A DNA stretch of 7,721 nucleotides, taken from the NCBI GenBank assembly GCA_947311175.1, contig CAMZKK010000045.1, positions 1 to 7,721 of the forward strand, given 5' to 3'. How positions within the stretch are numbered: the stretch's first letter is position 1; each line of letters starts with the position of its first letter. Positions 1 through 5,568 of this stretch are shown here, one piece after another. The position numbers and the translations under genes were made by a program. The stretch is from an uncultured Planctomycetota bacterium (lineage in GTDB: Bacteria; Planctomycetota; SZUA-567; JAFGNG01). The notes under the pieces were generated by a model, which was given only the letters and a program-made list of their open reading frames with translations, had not been told where the DNA came from and made no database searches.

Positions 1-638
1 GTAGGAATAATATTATAAGAAGCAGCACGAGCACGACGCATATCGCTATGAATTTGGTCGTTTGTGTTTTGGTCATTGGTAAAGCCGTGGACAGTTGTCA
101 TCAAACCATACTTAATACCAAACTTATCATTCAAAACCTTAGCAACCGGTGCAAGGCAGTTAGTTGTGCAACTTGCATTTGACACACACTTGTGTTCATC
201 TGTTAAATCTTCTCCATTTACGCCAAGAACAATTGTTGCATCAATTTCATCTTTTGATGGAACTGTAAGAACAACCTTCTTCGCACCAGCGTCGATATGG
301 CTATCATAACCAGCCTTGTCGCCACTTTTCTTTGCACGGAAGATACCGGTTGATTCAACAACATAGTCAACCCCTTTATCACCCCAACCAAGCTCTGCTG
401 GGTTACGAACCGCTGTTACCGGAATCTTTGTTCCATTAACAATCAGATTATCACCATCAACTTCAACAGTCCCTGGAAAACGACCTTGTGCTGAATCGTA
501 TTTTAGAAGGTGAGCAAGACTTTTTGCATCAGCTAAATCATTGATTGCCTTAACTTCAAAGCCACCACGCTCCATCATAATCCCAAATACAAGTTTACCA
601 ATTCTACCAAATCCATTAATTCCAACAGTAATCGCCAT
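1..638 (-). CDS. gap: Glyceraldehyde-3-phosphate dehydrogenase, N-terminal part (3' end outside window)
   Basis: This is cytoplasmic phosphorylating GAPDH, which oxidises glyceraldehyde 3-phosphate to 1,3-bisphosphoglycerate using NAD in glycolysis. The visible 212 codons start with the Rossmann glycine motif VGINGFGRIG (residues 5-14), followed by Asn33-Asp34, where Asp is typical of NAD-binding enzymes. The active-site segment SNASCTTNCLAP carries the catalytic Cys157. His184 in TTVHGFTNDQ is the usual partner that activates it. The C-terminal third lies beyond base 1, so the protein is cut by the window edge and is not a pseudogene. The start at 636-638 is supported by an AAGGAG ribosome site (bases 646-651 on the complement) seven bases upstream. 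It is transcribed away from the small zinc-ribbon gene and has its own promoter. The reading frame is intact and identification is secure; only the paralogue class is open. Confidence 0.97.
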   Translation of the reverse strand, partial: MAITVGINGFGRIGKLVFGIMMERGGFEVKAINDLADAKSLAHLLKYDSAQGRFPGTVEVDGDNLIVNGTKIPVTAVRNPAELGWGDKGVDYVVESTGIFRAKKSGDKAGYDSHIDAGAKKVVLTVPSKDEIDATIVLGVNGEDLTDEHKCVSNASCTTNCLAPVAKVLNDKFGIKYGLMTTVHGFTNDQNTNDQIHSDMRRARAASYNIIP

Positions 639-704
639 AAGAACTCTCCTTTTAAAAAAAAAATATATTAAAAAAAAACAAATACAAAATATTTAAGAGC
701 CTGA

Positions 705-732
705 ATTATGTTAAATTCATCGCAGGTGTCAA
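705..732 (-). promoter_or_regulatory. Sigma-70-type promoter of gap
   Basis: Reading the complement, a perfect -35 box TTGACA (727-732) is followed after 16 bases by CATAAT (705-710), five of six matches to the -10 consensus. Transcription would start near 698, giving a leader of about 60 bases. That leader is very U-rich, with runs of eight and ten T on the transcript strand just before the AAGGAG ribosome site. The near-consensus boxes fit a highly expressed glycolytic gene. Confidence 0.75.
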
Positions 733-810
733 GGTTTTTAGCTAAATTAAGAAGGAAGTGGCCTCAAGTAATTTCACTCAACATCCGATAATATAAGTAG
801 ACAATTCGTG

Positions 811-817
811 AAAGGAG
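811..817 (+). promoter_or_regulatory. Ribosome binding site that fixes the start of the zinc-ribbon gene
   Basis: AAAGGAG ends eight bases before the ATG at 826. A GTG at 808 in the same frame would extend the protein by six residues, but it lies just upstream of this site and has no ribosome site of its own. The ATG is therefore the preferred start. Confidence 0.75.
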
Positions 818-825
818 TCCAAAAG

Positions 826-1011
826 ATGGAACTTGTATGCTGTGTTTGCGGAAAAGTTAAAAGAAACGATGAATGGATTCATGCAGAAATAGAAAAGAAC
901 ACCCTTCTATCCCATGGCTACTGCACAAAATGTATGAATGTAGCCTTATCGGAAATTGAAGAGATGAAAAAAGAACAGAATAAAGAAGACACCCAAAAAG
1001 ATGTAGCATAA
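826..1011 (+). CDS. Small putative zinc-ribbon protein (61 aa), function unknown
   Basis: The protein has a Cys-x2-Cys knuckle near its start (Cys5 and Cys8 in VCCVCGKVKRNDEW) and a second pair inside SHGYCTKC (His30, Cys33, Cys36), enough for one Zn site. After these comes a highly charged Glu/Lys tail (about residues 43-61), probably helical. The order Cys-x2-Cys-Lys-x-Lys/Arg, Trp about 10 residues later, then Ser-His-Gly-x-Cys-x2-Cys resembles a short element I recall at the C-terminus of response regulators and sensor proteins (typically CxxCKKIRDD...W...SHGICPxC). Here it stands alone without a receiver or sensor domain. There is no signal peptide or membrane segment, so it is probably cytoplasmic. 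It has a good ribosome site, its own intergenic space, and 185 bases before bioF. That it is a real gene is fairly sure; its role is not known and link to biotin synthesis is unproven. Confidence 0.72.
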   Translation: MELVCCVCGKVKRNDEWIHAEIEKNTLLSHGYCTKCMNVALSEIEEMKKEQNKEDTQKDVA

Positions 1012-1103
1012 CCCAACATCGAATAAATAAGAACATCAACACATAAACTCACCTAATGTGTCGAAAATAAGTAAACATAAACCTAAATTTACAATTTTGA
1101 AGG

Positions 1104-1132
1104 TTGCTTTATCCTTTGGCTATGAGTATTAT
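1104..1132 (+). promoter_or_regulatory. Sigma-70-type promoter of the biotin operon
   Basis: TTGCTT (1104-1109) and TATTAT (1127-1132) are separated by the ideal 17 bases, each with four or five matches to consensus. The expected start is near 1139, giving a leader of roughly 58 bases before bioF that contains the palindrome at 1151-1174. No other equally good promoter lies between the zinc-ribbon gene and bioF, and I see no convincing terminator after that gene, so some readthrough from upstream is possible. Confidence 0.6.
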
Positions 1133-1150
1133 AAGCTTTTTATTAATTAG

Positions 1151-1174
1151 CTAAATTCCACAGTTGGAATTTAG
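1151..1174. promoter_or_regulatory. Perfect 10-bp inverted repeat in the bioF leader, candidate operator or RNA hairpin
   Basis: CTAAATTCCA and TGGAATTTAG are exact reverse complements separated by CAGT. The element begins about 12 bases after the predicted transcription start and ends 22 bases before the bioF ATG. As DNA it could bind a dimeric repressor; as RNA it would form a ten-pair stem with a four-base loop close to the weak ribosome site at 1178-1183. No T-run follows, so it is not an ordinary terminator. It does not match the BirA operator (TTGTAAACC half-sites about 15 bases apart) or the BioR box (TTATnnATAA type). Regulation by biotin is inference from position. Confidence 0.6.
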
Positions 1175-1196
1175 GATAAAGGATTTATAGCATACA

Positions 1197-2357
1197 ATGA
1201 ATATTGAAAAACGATGTAAGTGCGAAATAGAAAAAATAAAAAAAAATCATTCGTTTCGTTCAATTGTTTGCGTTGCTGGCTCCGGCGGAAGATTAAGCAA
1301 TCACCACAATGAAATATTAAACTTTACCTCTAATGACTATCTTGATTTAGCAAACAATTCTTGTCTAAAAAATTGCTCGTTAAAAGCTATAAAAAAACAC
1401 GGAACATCTTCTGCTTCAGCAAGGTTGCTTGGAGGCTCATTTGCCATCCATGATAAACTAGAAAAAAAACTTGCAAAGTTTATTGGGTACGAATCTGCCT
1501 TGCTTTTTGGCTCCGGCTATCTCGCAAATCTCGGAACAATCTCAACTTTGGCAGGGAAAGATGATATTGTTTTTAGTGACAGGCTAATTCATTCGAGCAT
1601 TATTGACGGAATCAAATTAAGTGGTGCATCACATCGTAGATTCAGACATAACGACATCGAACACCTCAAGACAATGCTTGAAAAGAACAAGCCGGAACAG
1701 GCAAAATTTATAATTACCGAGTCGGTATTTAGTATGGATGGCGACCTTGCCCCTCTTGATAAAATTTGTGAAGTAGCAAGACAGTTCAACGCCTTCCTGA
1801 TTGTTGACGAAGCTCATGCACTTGGCATTTATGGACAATCCGGAGCAGGGATTAGCAATTCACTAAACATCAAACCAGATTTAATCATTGGAACACTTGG
1901 TAAATCATTTGCTAGTTATGGTGGTTTTGTTGCCTGCTCACAAGCAATCAAAGATTTTTTAATCAACAAGGCACGAACCTTTATTTTTTCAACTTCGCTA
2001 CCACCGGCGAATGTTGCTTCTGCGTTTGCGGCAATAAGAATTAATCAAAAACACAACCTAGGAAAAATACTATTAGATAATGCAGCCTATTTTAGAAATA
2101 AATTAGCTACTGCCGGCATTTCTACTATGAAGAGCTGCAGTCAAATAGTCCCTGTTCTTATTGGCGACAACGAGAAGGCAGTATCCATATCCAAATCATT
2201 TAAAGATATTGGTATCTATGTCAAGGCGATTACACCACCTGCTGTACCAACAGGAACAACACGTTTAAGATTTTCAATAACAACTGCCCATTCCAAAAAA
2301 AATCTTAAATTTGTGGCTGAAAGTTTGAATTCAATGATAAATGGTGAAAAATTATGA
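1197..2357 (+). CDS. bioF: 8-amino-7-oxononanoate synthase (KAPA synthase)
   Basis: This PLP enzyme condenses pimeloyl-ACP (or pimeloyl-CoA) with L-alanine, releasing CO2, to make KAPA, the first step of biotin ring assembly. At 386 residues it matches the usual length. It shows FTSNDYLDLA (43-52), GTSSASARLLGG (69-80), His132 in DRLIHSS, which stacks on the cofactor ring, the VDEAHALG segment with Asp204 and His207, and the PLP lysine Lys236 in GTLGKSFASYGG. Asp204, His207 and Lys236 coincide with the E. coli BioF numbering. The C-terminal PPAVPTGTTRLR motif is typical of the family. These features favour BioF over the related KBL and ALAS enzymes, and the bioC/bioD neighbours settle it. The ribosome site (AAAGGA, 1178-1183) is 13 bases from the ATG, longer than usual. 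An A9 run lies at 1238-1246. The stop overlaps the next start as ATGA. Confidence 0.95.
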   Translation: MNIEKRCKCEIEKIKKNHSFRSIVCVAGSGGRLSNHHNEILNFTSNDYLDLANNSCLKNCSLKAIKKHGTSSASARLLGGSFAIHDKLEKKLAKFIGYESALLFGSGYLANLGTISTLAGKDDIVFSDRLIHSSIIDGIKLSGASHRRFRHNDIEHLKTMLEKNKPEQAKFIITESVFSMDGDLAPLDKICEVARQFNAFLIVDEAHALGIYGQSGAGISNSLNIKPDLIIGTLGKSFASYGGFVACSQAIKDFLINKARTFIFSTSLPPANVASAFAAIRINQKHNLGKILLDNAAYFRNKLATAGISTMKSCSQIVPVLIGDNEKAVSISKSFKDIGIYVKAITPPAVPTGTTRLRFSITTAHSKKNLKFVAESLNSMINGEKL

Positions 2358-3034
2358 AGTCCCCTAATCTATACTTCATTGCAGGTTGGAGTGCGACATC
2401 AAACATTTGGACCCCGCTCATCAATGCAATCACCTACCCTGATAATTGCCATTTTATTAATTGGGAAAAACTTATTGACGACGACGCAGAGATACCAACT
2501 ACCAACAACAACATTTTAGTCGGATGGTCACTAGGAGGTATGCTTGCAATTGAATTGGCAATTAAACTACAACAGACCACATCACATCTTGTCTTAATAT
2601 CAAGCACAGCACGAATGATTGAAGATAAGGATTATATTGGAACTTCTTTACGGTCAATAAAAGCAATGAAAATAGGCTTAACAAAGAATAGGCTAAAAAT
2701 AATAACTGATTTTGCCATAAATTCTTGCACGGAAAAACAACAGAAATTTGTTAATAATTACTTAGAGCATGAATCCACTTTTACCGAAGCACAACTAAAA
2801 AACGGCCTTGACTATTTAGCAAAAACAGATTTAAGAGACAAACTTACCACGCTAAACATTCCGACAACAATCATTCATGCAAAGGATGATAATATTATAA
2901 ATTTTCAAAACTCTTGTTTTCTTGCGAAAAACATAAATAATTCAAAAAAAATAATATTGGATTCAGGCAATCACGCCCTACCCTTTAGTAGAATTTATGA
3001 AATATCAAAAATCATTAGTGAATTATCAAAATGA
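2354..3034 (+). CDS. bioH: BioH-type pimeloyl-ACP methyl ester esterase (alpha/beta hydrolase)
   Basis: Probably the carboxylesterase that hydrolyses pimeloyl-ACP methyl ester, ending chain elongation and giving pimeloyl-ACP to BioF. The 226-residue alpha/beta hydrolase has the nucleophile elbow GWSLGG with Ser59, an acid at Asp179 (the second Asp of HAKDD) and His207 in SGNHALPF, so the Ser-Asp-His triad is complete. The N-terminal FIAGWSATSNIW fills the oxyanion-hole position where E. coli BioH has HGWG. It is shorter than E. coli BioH (256 residues), and the subfamily (BioH, BioG, BioJ, BioV or other) cannot be set from motifs alone; GWSLGG favours BioH over BioG. Function is assigned mainly from its place between bioF and bioC, with a 4-base ATGA overlap on both sides. 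A GGTGA site lies six bases before the start. Confidence 0.8.
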   Translation: MKSPNLYFIAGWSATSNIWTPLINAITYPDNCHFINWEKLIDDDAEIPTTNNNILVGWSLGGMLAIELAIKLQQTTSHLVLISSTARMIEDKDYIGTSLRSIKAMKIGLTKNRLKIITDFAINSCTEKQQKFVNNYLEHESTFTEAQLKNGLDYLAKTDLRDKLTTLNIPTTIIHAKDDNIINFQNSCFLAKNINNSKKIILDSGNHALPFSRIYEISKIISELSK

Positions 3035-3816
3035 TAAAAATAAACAAACAATTACTTGCAAAAAACTTCTCAAAGGCTGCCTCCGACTATAATACATTTG
3101 CAGTAGCTCAAAAAGATATAACCAACAAATTACTTTCTTATCTTCCCGTAAGCACTAAATTAAAAAATATTTTGGAATTTGGTTGTGGCACAGGATTCTT
3201 AACAGAAAACTTATTAGACACATACTCACAATCACAATTAACAGGAATTGATATTGCCGAAGGGATGATCAATCTTTGCAAGGAAAGATTTAGCGGATTT
3301 AAAAATGCAGTTTTTAAAATAGATGACATTGAACAAATTGATAGTATTCAACAATTTGATTTAATATCTAGTAGCTCAACCATTCAGTGGTGCAAAGATT
3401 ACAATCAACTTTTTTCCAAACTGTACTCTGCATTGAAGCCTAATGGCTACTTTGTGTCTTCCGTCTTGATAACAAACACGCTTGATGAGTTTTACACATC
3501 TTATAATAAAATTTCCAAAACAAAGATTGAATCATTTTTTCAAAGAGAACCGGAGCTACTCGAGTCATTGAGAAAAAATGGATTTACCATCACTAAGAGT
3601 GAAATTATTTCTCAAAAAATCAAATATCAATCTGCTACCGATGCTTTACGAGCCATTAATAATATTGGAGCCAAACTTGAAAACAGCGAAATACAGTTAA
3701 ATACAAGCCCGAAAACCATGGCAGAAATATTAAGACATTACACACAAAAATTTTCGGCAAGCACCGGAGTCTATATGACCTATGACAGCCTGTTATTCTC
3801 TGCGAGGAAAAAGTAA
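3031..3816 (+). CDS. bioC: Malonyl-[acyl-carrier protein] O-methyltransferase
   Basis: This SAM-dependent methyltransferase caps the free carboxyl of malonyl-ACP so that the fatty-acid elongation enzymes accept it as a primer for pimeloyl-ACP. The 261-residue protein has the BioC-type start FSKAASDYNTFAVAQ (13-27), SAM motif I ILEFGCGTGF (47-56), the acidic ribose-binding Asp74 in GIDIAEGM, and SSSTIQWC (114-121), the counterpart of the SNxxxQWC motif typical of BioC. The later DALRAINNIGA matches the family's xALRxIKxIGA segment. Those motifs distinguish it from generic class I methyltransferases. The start overlaps the bioH stop as ATGA and has only a weak ribosome site, suggesting translational coupling. 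The stop is one base before the bioD ATG. Confidence 0.93.
   Translation: MIKINKQLLAKNFSKAASDYNTFAVAQKDITNKLLSYLPVSTKLKNILEFGCGTGFLTENLLDTYSQSQLTGIDIAEGMINLCKERFSGFKNAVFKIDDIEQIDSIQQFDLISSSSTIQWCKDYNQLFSKLYSALKPNGYFVSSVLITNTLDEFYTSYNKISKTKIESFFQREPELLESLRKNGFTITKSEIISQKIKYQSATDALRAINNIGAKLENSEIQLNTSPKTMAEILRHYTQKFSASTGVYMTYDSLLFSARKK
3804..3808 (+). promoter_or_regulatory. Ribosome binding site that fixes the bioD start
   Basis: GAGGA inside the last codons of bioC ends nine bases before the ATG at 3818. An in-frame ATG at 3782 would add twelve residues encoded inside bioC and unlike any BioD N-terminus, so 3818 is preferred. Confidence 0.75.
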
Positions 3817-3817
3817 A

Positions 3818-4561
3818 ATGAATAACAATGGCATATTTATCACTGCTACCGGAACAGATATTGGCAAGACGTTAATTACTGCCGGAATCATAAAATTTTT
3901 AAGGGAAAACAATATAGACGCAATACCGATGAAACCGATACAAAGTGGAGCGAAGGTAGAAAGAAATGGATTAGTTGCCACAGACTTAGAGTTATGCCTT
4001 AATTACTCAAATATTAAACCAACCCAAGATGAAATCAAACTCATGTCTCCATTCAAGTTTCAAGCAGAATGCTCTCCTCATCTTGCATCAAAGATGAGTA
4101 ACTGCAAAATATCTATTCCACACATCATTGACTGCTATCGGAAATTATCGAAAAACCATTCCGCAATTATGGTAGAAGGTGCGGGAGGGATTATGGTTCC
4201 TCTTGCTTGCGATTCAGAAATAACAATCCTCAATCTTATAAAAAAAATGAAGTTGCCAGTTATTTTAGTAGCATCAACCGCTTTGGGAACAATTAATCAC
4301 ACCCTACTATCAATAGATTGCCTCAAACAAAATAAAATAGAATTGGCAGGAATAATTTTCAATTCACCAAACAATTCAAGTGATGACTCTAAATTCATCA
4401 ATACTGACAATCCAAAAACAATATCCAGACTGCGAGAAATCAATATTTTAGGAAATATCCCTCACCTTCAACATCCAAATCTAATTAACAAAGAGGATTG
4501 GTCTGTTTTTTTAAGAAACAGCACATCCTTGCAAAAATACTTACTTAGCCGTAAATACTAA
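3818..4561 (+). CDS. bioD: ATP-dependent dethiobiotin synthetase
   Basis: BioD forms the ureido ring of dethiobiotin from 7,8-diaminopelargonic acid, CO2 and ATP. Taking the ATG at 3818, the 247-residue protein begins with FITATGTDIGKT (7-18), a form of the BioD phosphate loop GxxxxxGKT in which Ala10 occupies the first glycine position, as in some other BioD proteins. Lys39 in MKPIQSG (the KPxxSG motif, carbamate and substrate binding) and MVEGAGGIMVPL (118-129) are also present. IFNSPNN, further on, fits the nucleotide-base pocket region. It is the last gene of the operon, one base after the bioC stop. The genes for BioA and BioB, needed before and after this step, are not in the window. 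A paralogous MinD/ParA-type ATPase is unlikely given the KPxQSG and EGAGG motifs. Confidence 0.93.
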   Translation: MNNNGIFITATGTDIGKTLITAGIIKFLRENNIDAIPMKPIQSGAKVERNGLVATDLELCLNYSNIKPTQDEIKLMSPFKFQAECSPHLASKMSNCKISIPHIIDCYRKLSKNHSAIMVEGAGGIMVPLACDSEITILNLIKKMKLPVILVASTALGTINHTLLSIDCLKQNKIELAGIIFNSPNNSSDDSKFINTDNPKTISRLREINILGNIPHLQHPNLINKEDWSVFLRNSTSLQKYLLSRKY

Positions 4562-4603
4562 AACCAATATACTGAATACTTACATTGTAATTTTGATTTT
4601 TGG

Positions 4604-4632
4604 TTGTATGTTTTTCTGAAATATGCTATTAT
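4604..4632 (+). promoter_or_regulatory. Extended -10 promoter upstream of the receiver-domain gene
   Basis: TATTAT (4627-4632) is directly preceded by TGC (4624-4626), giving the extended -10 element TGnTATnAT. A weak -35 TTGTAT (4604-4609) sits 17 bases upstream. Transcription should start near 4639, 39 bases before the gene. This argues that the gene is expressed separately from the bio operon, although no clear terminator separates them. Confidence 0.6.
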
Positions 4633-4677
4633 GCAATAATAAAAACATCAAAACATATAACGTTGAGAGGTTAAATG

Positions 4678-5568
4678 ATGTCGGAACCAGAACAGATTCT
4701 ATCTAAATTATCAGGAGCAACCAAGGCACAAATAATTGTCAATGAATACCTAATTGGCAATCTCGATATTCCAACAATTAAAGAGATTTTTGATTACCTA
4801 GCTAAATCAGATTTAGAAAAAATAGGAATGCTTGAACTAATCAAAACCGGTGCCCTTGAGCAAAATATGGAGGAAGACGCCACAAACTCTTTAATTGGTG
4901 CTTTATCATCAGATGTCAGACCACAAGAATTACCTATAAAAAAAGAAAGAAAAACAATAACTGTCAAACCGTTTAATCCACCAATAAGCAAACAGAGAGA
5001 AAATTCTCAGCCACCTCCACCACCAGCACTTCGCTACCCGGGACAAAGACGAAAACGAACAACCGGTAAAATCATCACCCAACATAATTATCAAAGTTCG
5101 GAAAGCACTCAGACTACAAAAATCAAAAATACAAACATAAAGAATGATGCTTTCTTTGGGGGAAGTACGGGAACAATCAGAAATAAAATAAATTCTTTTT
5201 CCAAGCCCACCATATTGATTGCAGACGATGATCCTAGAATAAGGATGATATTCAAAATGAAAATCCAAGGGGCAGGATACAGCATTATTGAAGCCGAGAA
5301 TGGAAATATTGCTTGGGATATAATTAATGAGGGAAAATTAGATGGATTGGTTATGGATATGAAGATGCCTGGACTACATGGTCTTGAAATACTTGCCAAA
5401 ATGTCTAAGATATCGAGTAAACTACCGGTTTGTATATGTTCGGCATACGATCAACTAAAAGACGAATTCGTAATAAAAAATTATCCAATGATTAAATATT
5501 TTGTTAAGCCGGTAGATGCAGAAGAATTGGTTGATGCAATAAAAACGATGGTTCCGGTCAAGAATTAA
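4678..5568 (+). CDS. Response regulator with C-terminal receiver domain and unrecognised N-terminal region
   Basis: The C-terminal 120 residues (about 176-296) are a complete CheY-like receiver: acidic cluster DDD at 183-185, phospho-acceptor Asp227 in VMDMKMPG, Ser255 in CSAY and Lys277 in FVKPVD. It should be phosphorylated by a histidine kinase not present here. No DNA-binding or enzymatic output follows. The first 80 residues look mostly helical (for example IPTIKEIFDYLAKSDLEKIG) and match no domain I can name. A linker of about 95 residues (80-175) is rich in Lys, Arg, Pro, Gln, Ser and Thr, with five prolines at 112-116, and is probably disordered. The output is presumably protein contact through the N-terminal region. 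Two ATGs are adjacent; 4678 is preferred because AGAGG (4666-4670) is seven bases from it and only four from 4675. The end overlaps tilS by 11 bases on the opposite strand. Confidence 0.88.
   Translation: MSEPEQILSKLSGATKAQIIVNEYLIGNLDIPTIKEIFDYLAKSDLEKIGMLELIKTGALEQNMEEDATNSLIGALSSDVRPQELPIKKERKTITVKPFNPPISKQRENSQPPPPPALRYPGQRRKRTTGKIITQHNYQSSESTQTTKIKNTNIKNDAFFGGSTGTIRNKINSFSKPTILIADDDPRIRMIFKMKIQGAGYSIIEAENGNIAWDIINEGKLDGLVMDMKMPGLHGLEILAKMSKISSKLPVCICSAYDQLKDEFVIKNYPMIKYFVKPVDAEELVDAIKTMVPVKN

Noticed and set aside
738..748. Direct repeat TTAGCTAAATT at 738-748 and 1147-1157
   Set aside because: An eleven-base match of A/T-rich letters overlapping the palindrome at one copy only; the rest of the palindrome is missing at 738, so chance is more likely than a shared operator.
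857..1042. Open frame of 61 codons on the minus strand across the zinc-ribbon gene
   Set aside because: Its translation is a Cys/Leu/Phe-rich mirror of the plus-strand gene and lacks motifs; the plus-strand frame has the ribosome site and paired cysteines.
1039..1061. ACACAT...ATGTGT inverted repeat after the zinc-ribbon gene as a terminator
   Set aside because: The stem is only six bases with an eleven-base loop, and no T-run follows it.
3782..3817. Upstream in-frame ATG for bioD giving a 12-residue N-terminal extension
   Set aside because: The extension lies inside bioC, has no ribosome site, and would displace the phosphate loop from its usual position near the N-terminus.
4562..4615. 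AACCAA...TTGGTT repeat and the TTACA-T-TGTAA dyad after bioD as a terminator or BirA-like operator
   Set aside because: The arms are five or six bases and far apart or with a one-base centre, so no stable stem is expected; the dyad lacks the second conserved part of a BirA site.
4930..5399. Overlapping open frames of 96-112 codons on the minus strand inside the response-regulator gene
   Set aside because: They are antisense to a well-supported gene, with low-complexity Phe/Ile/Trp-rich translations and no recognisable domain.
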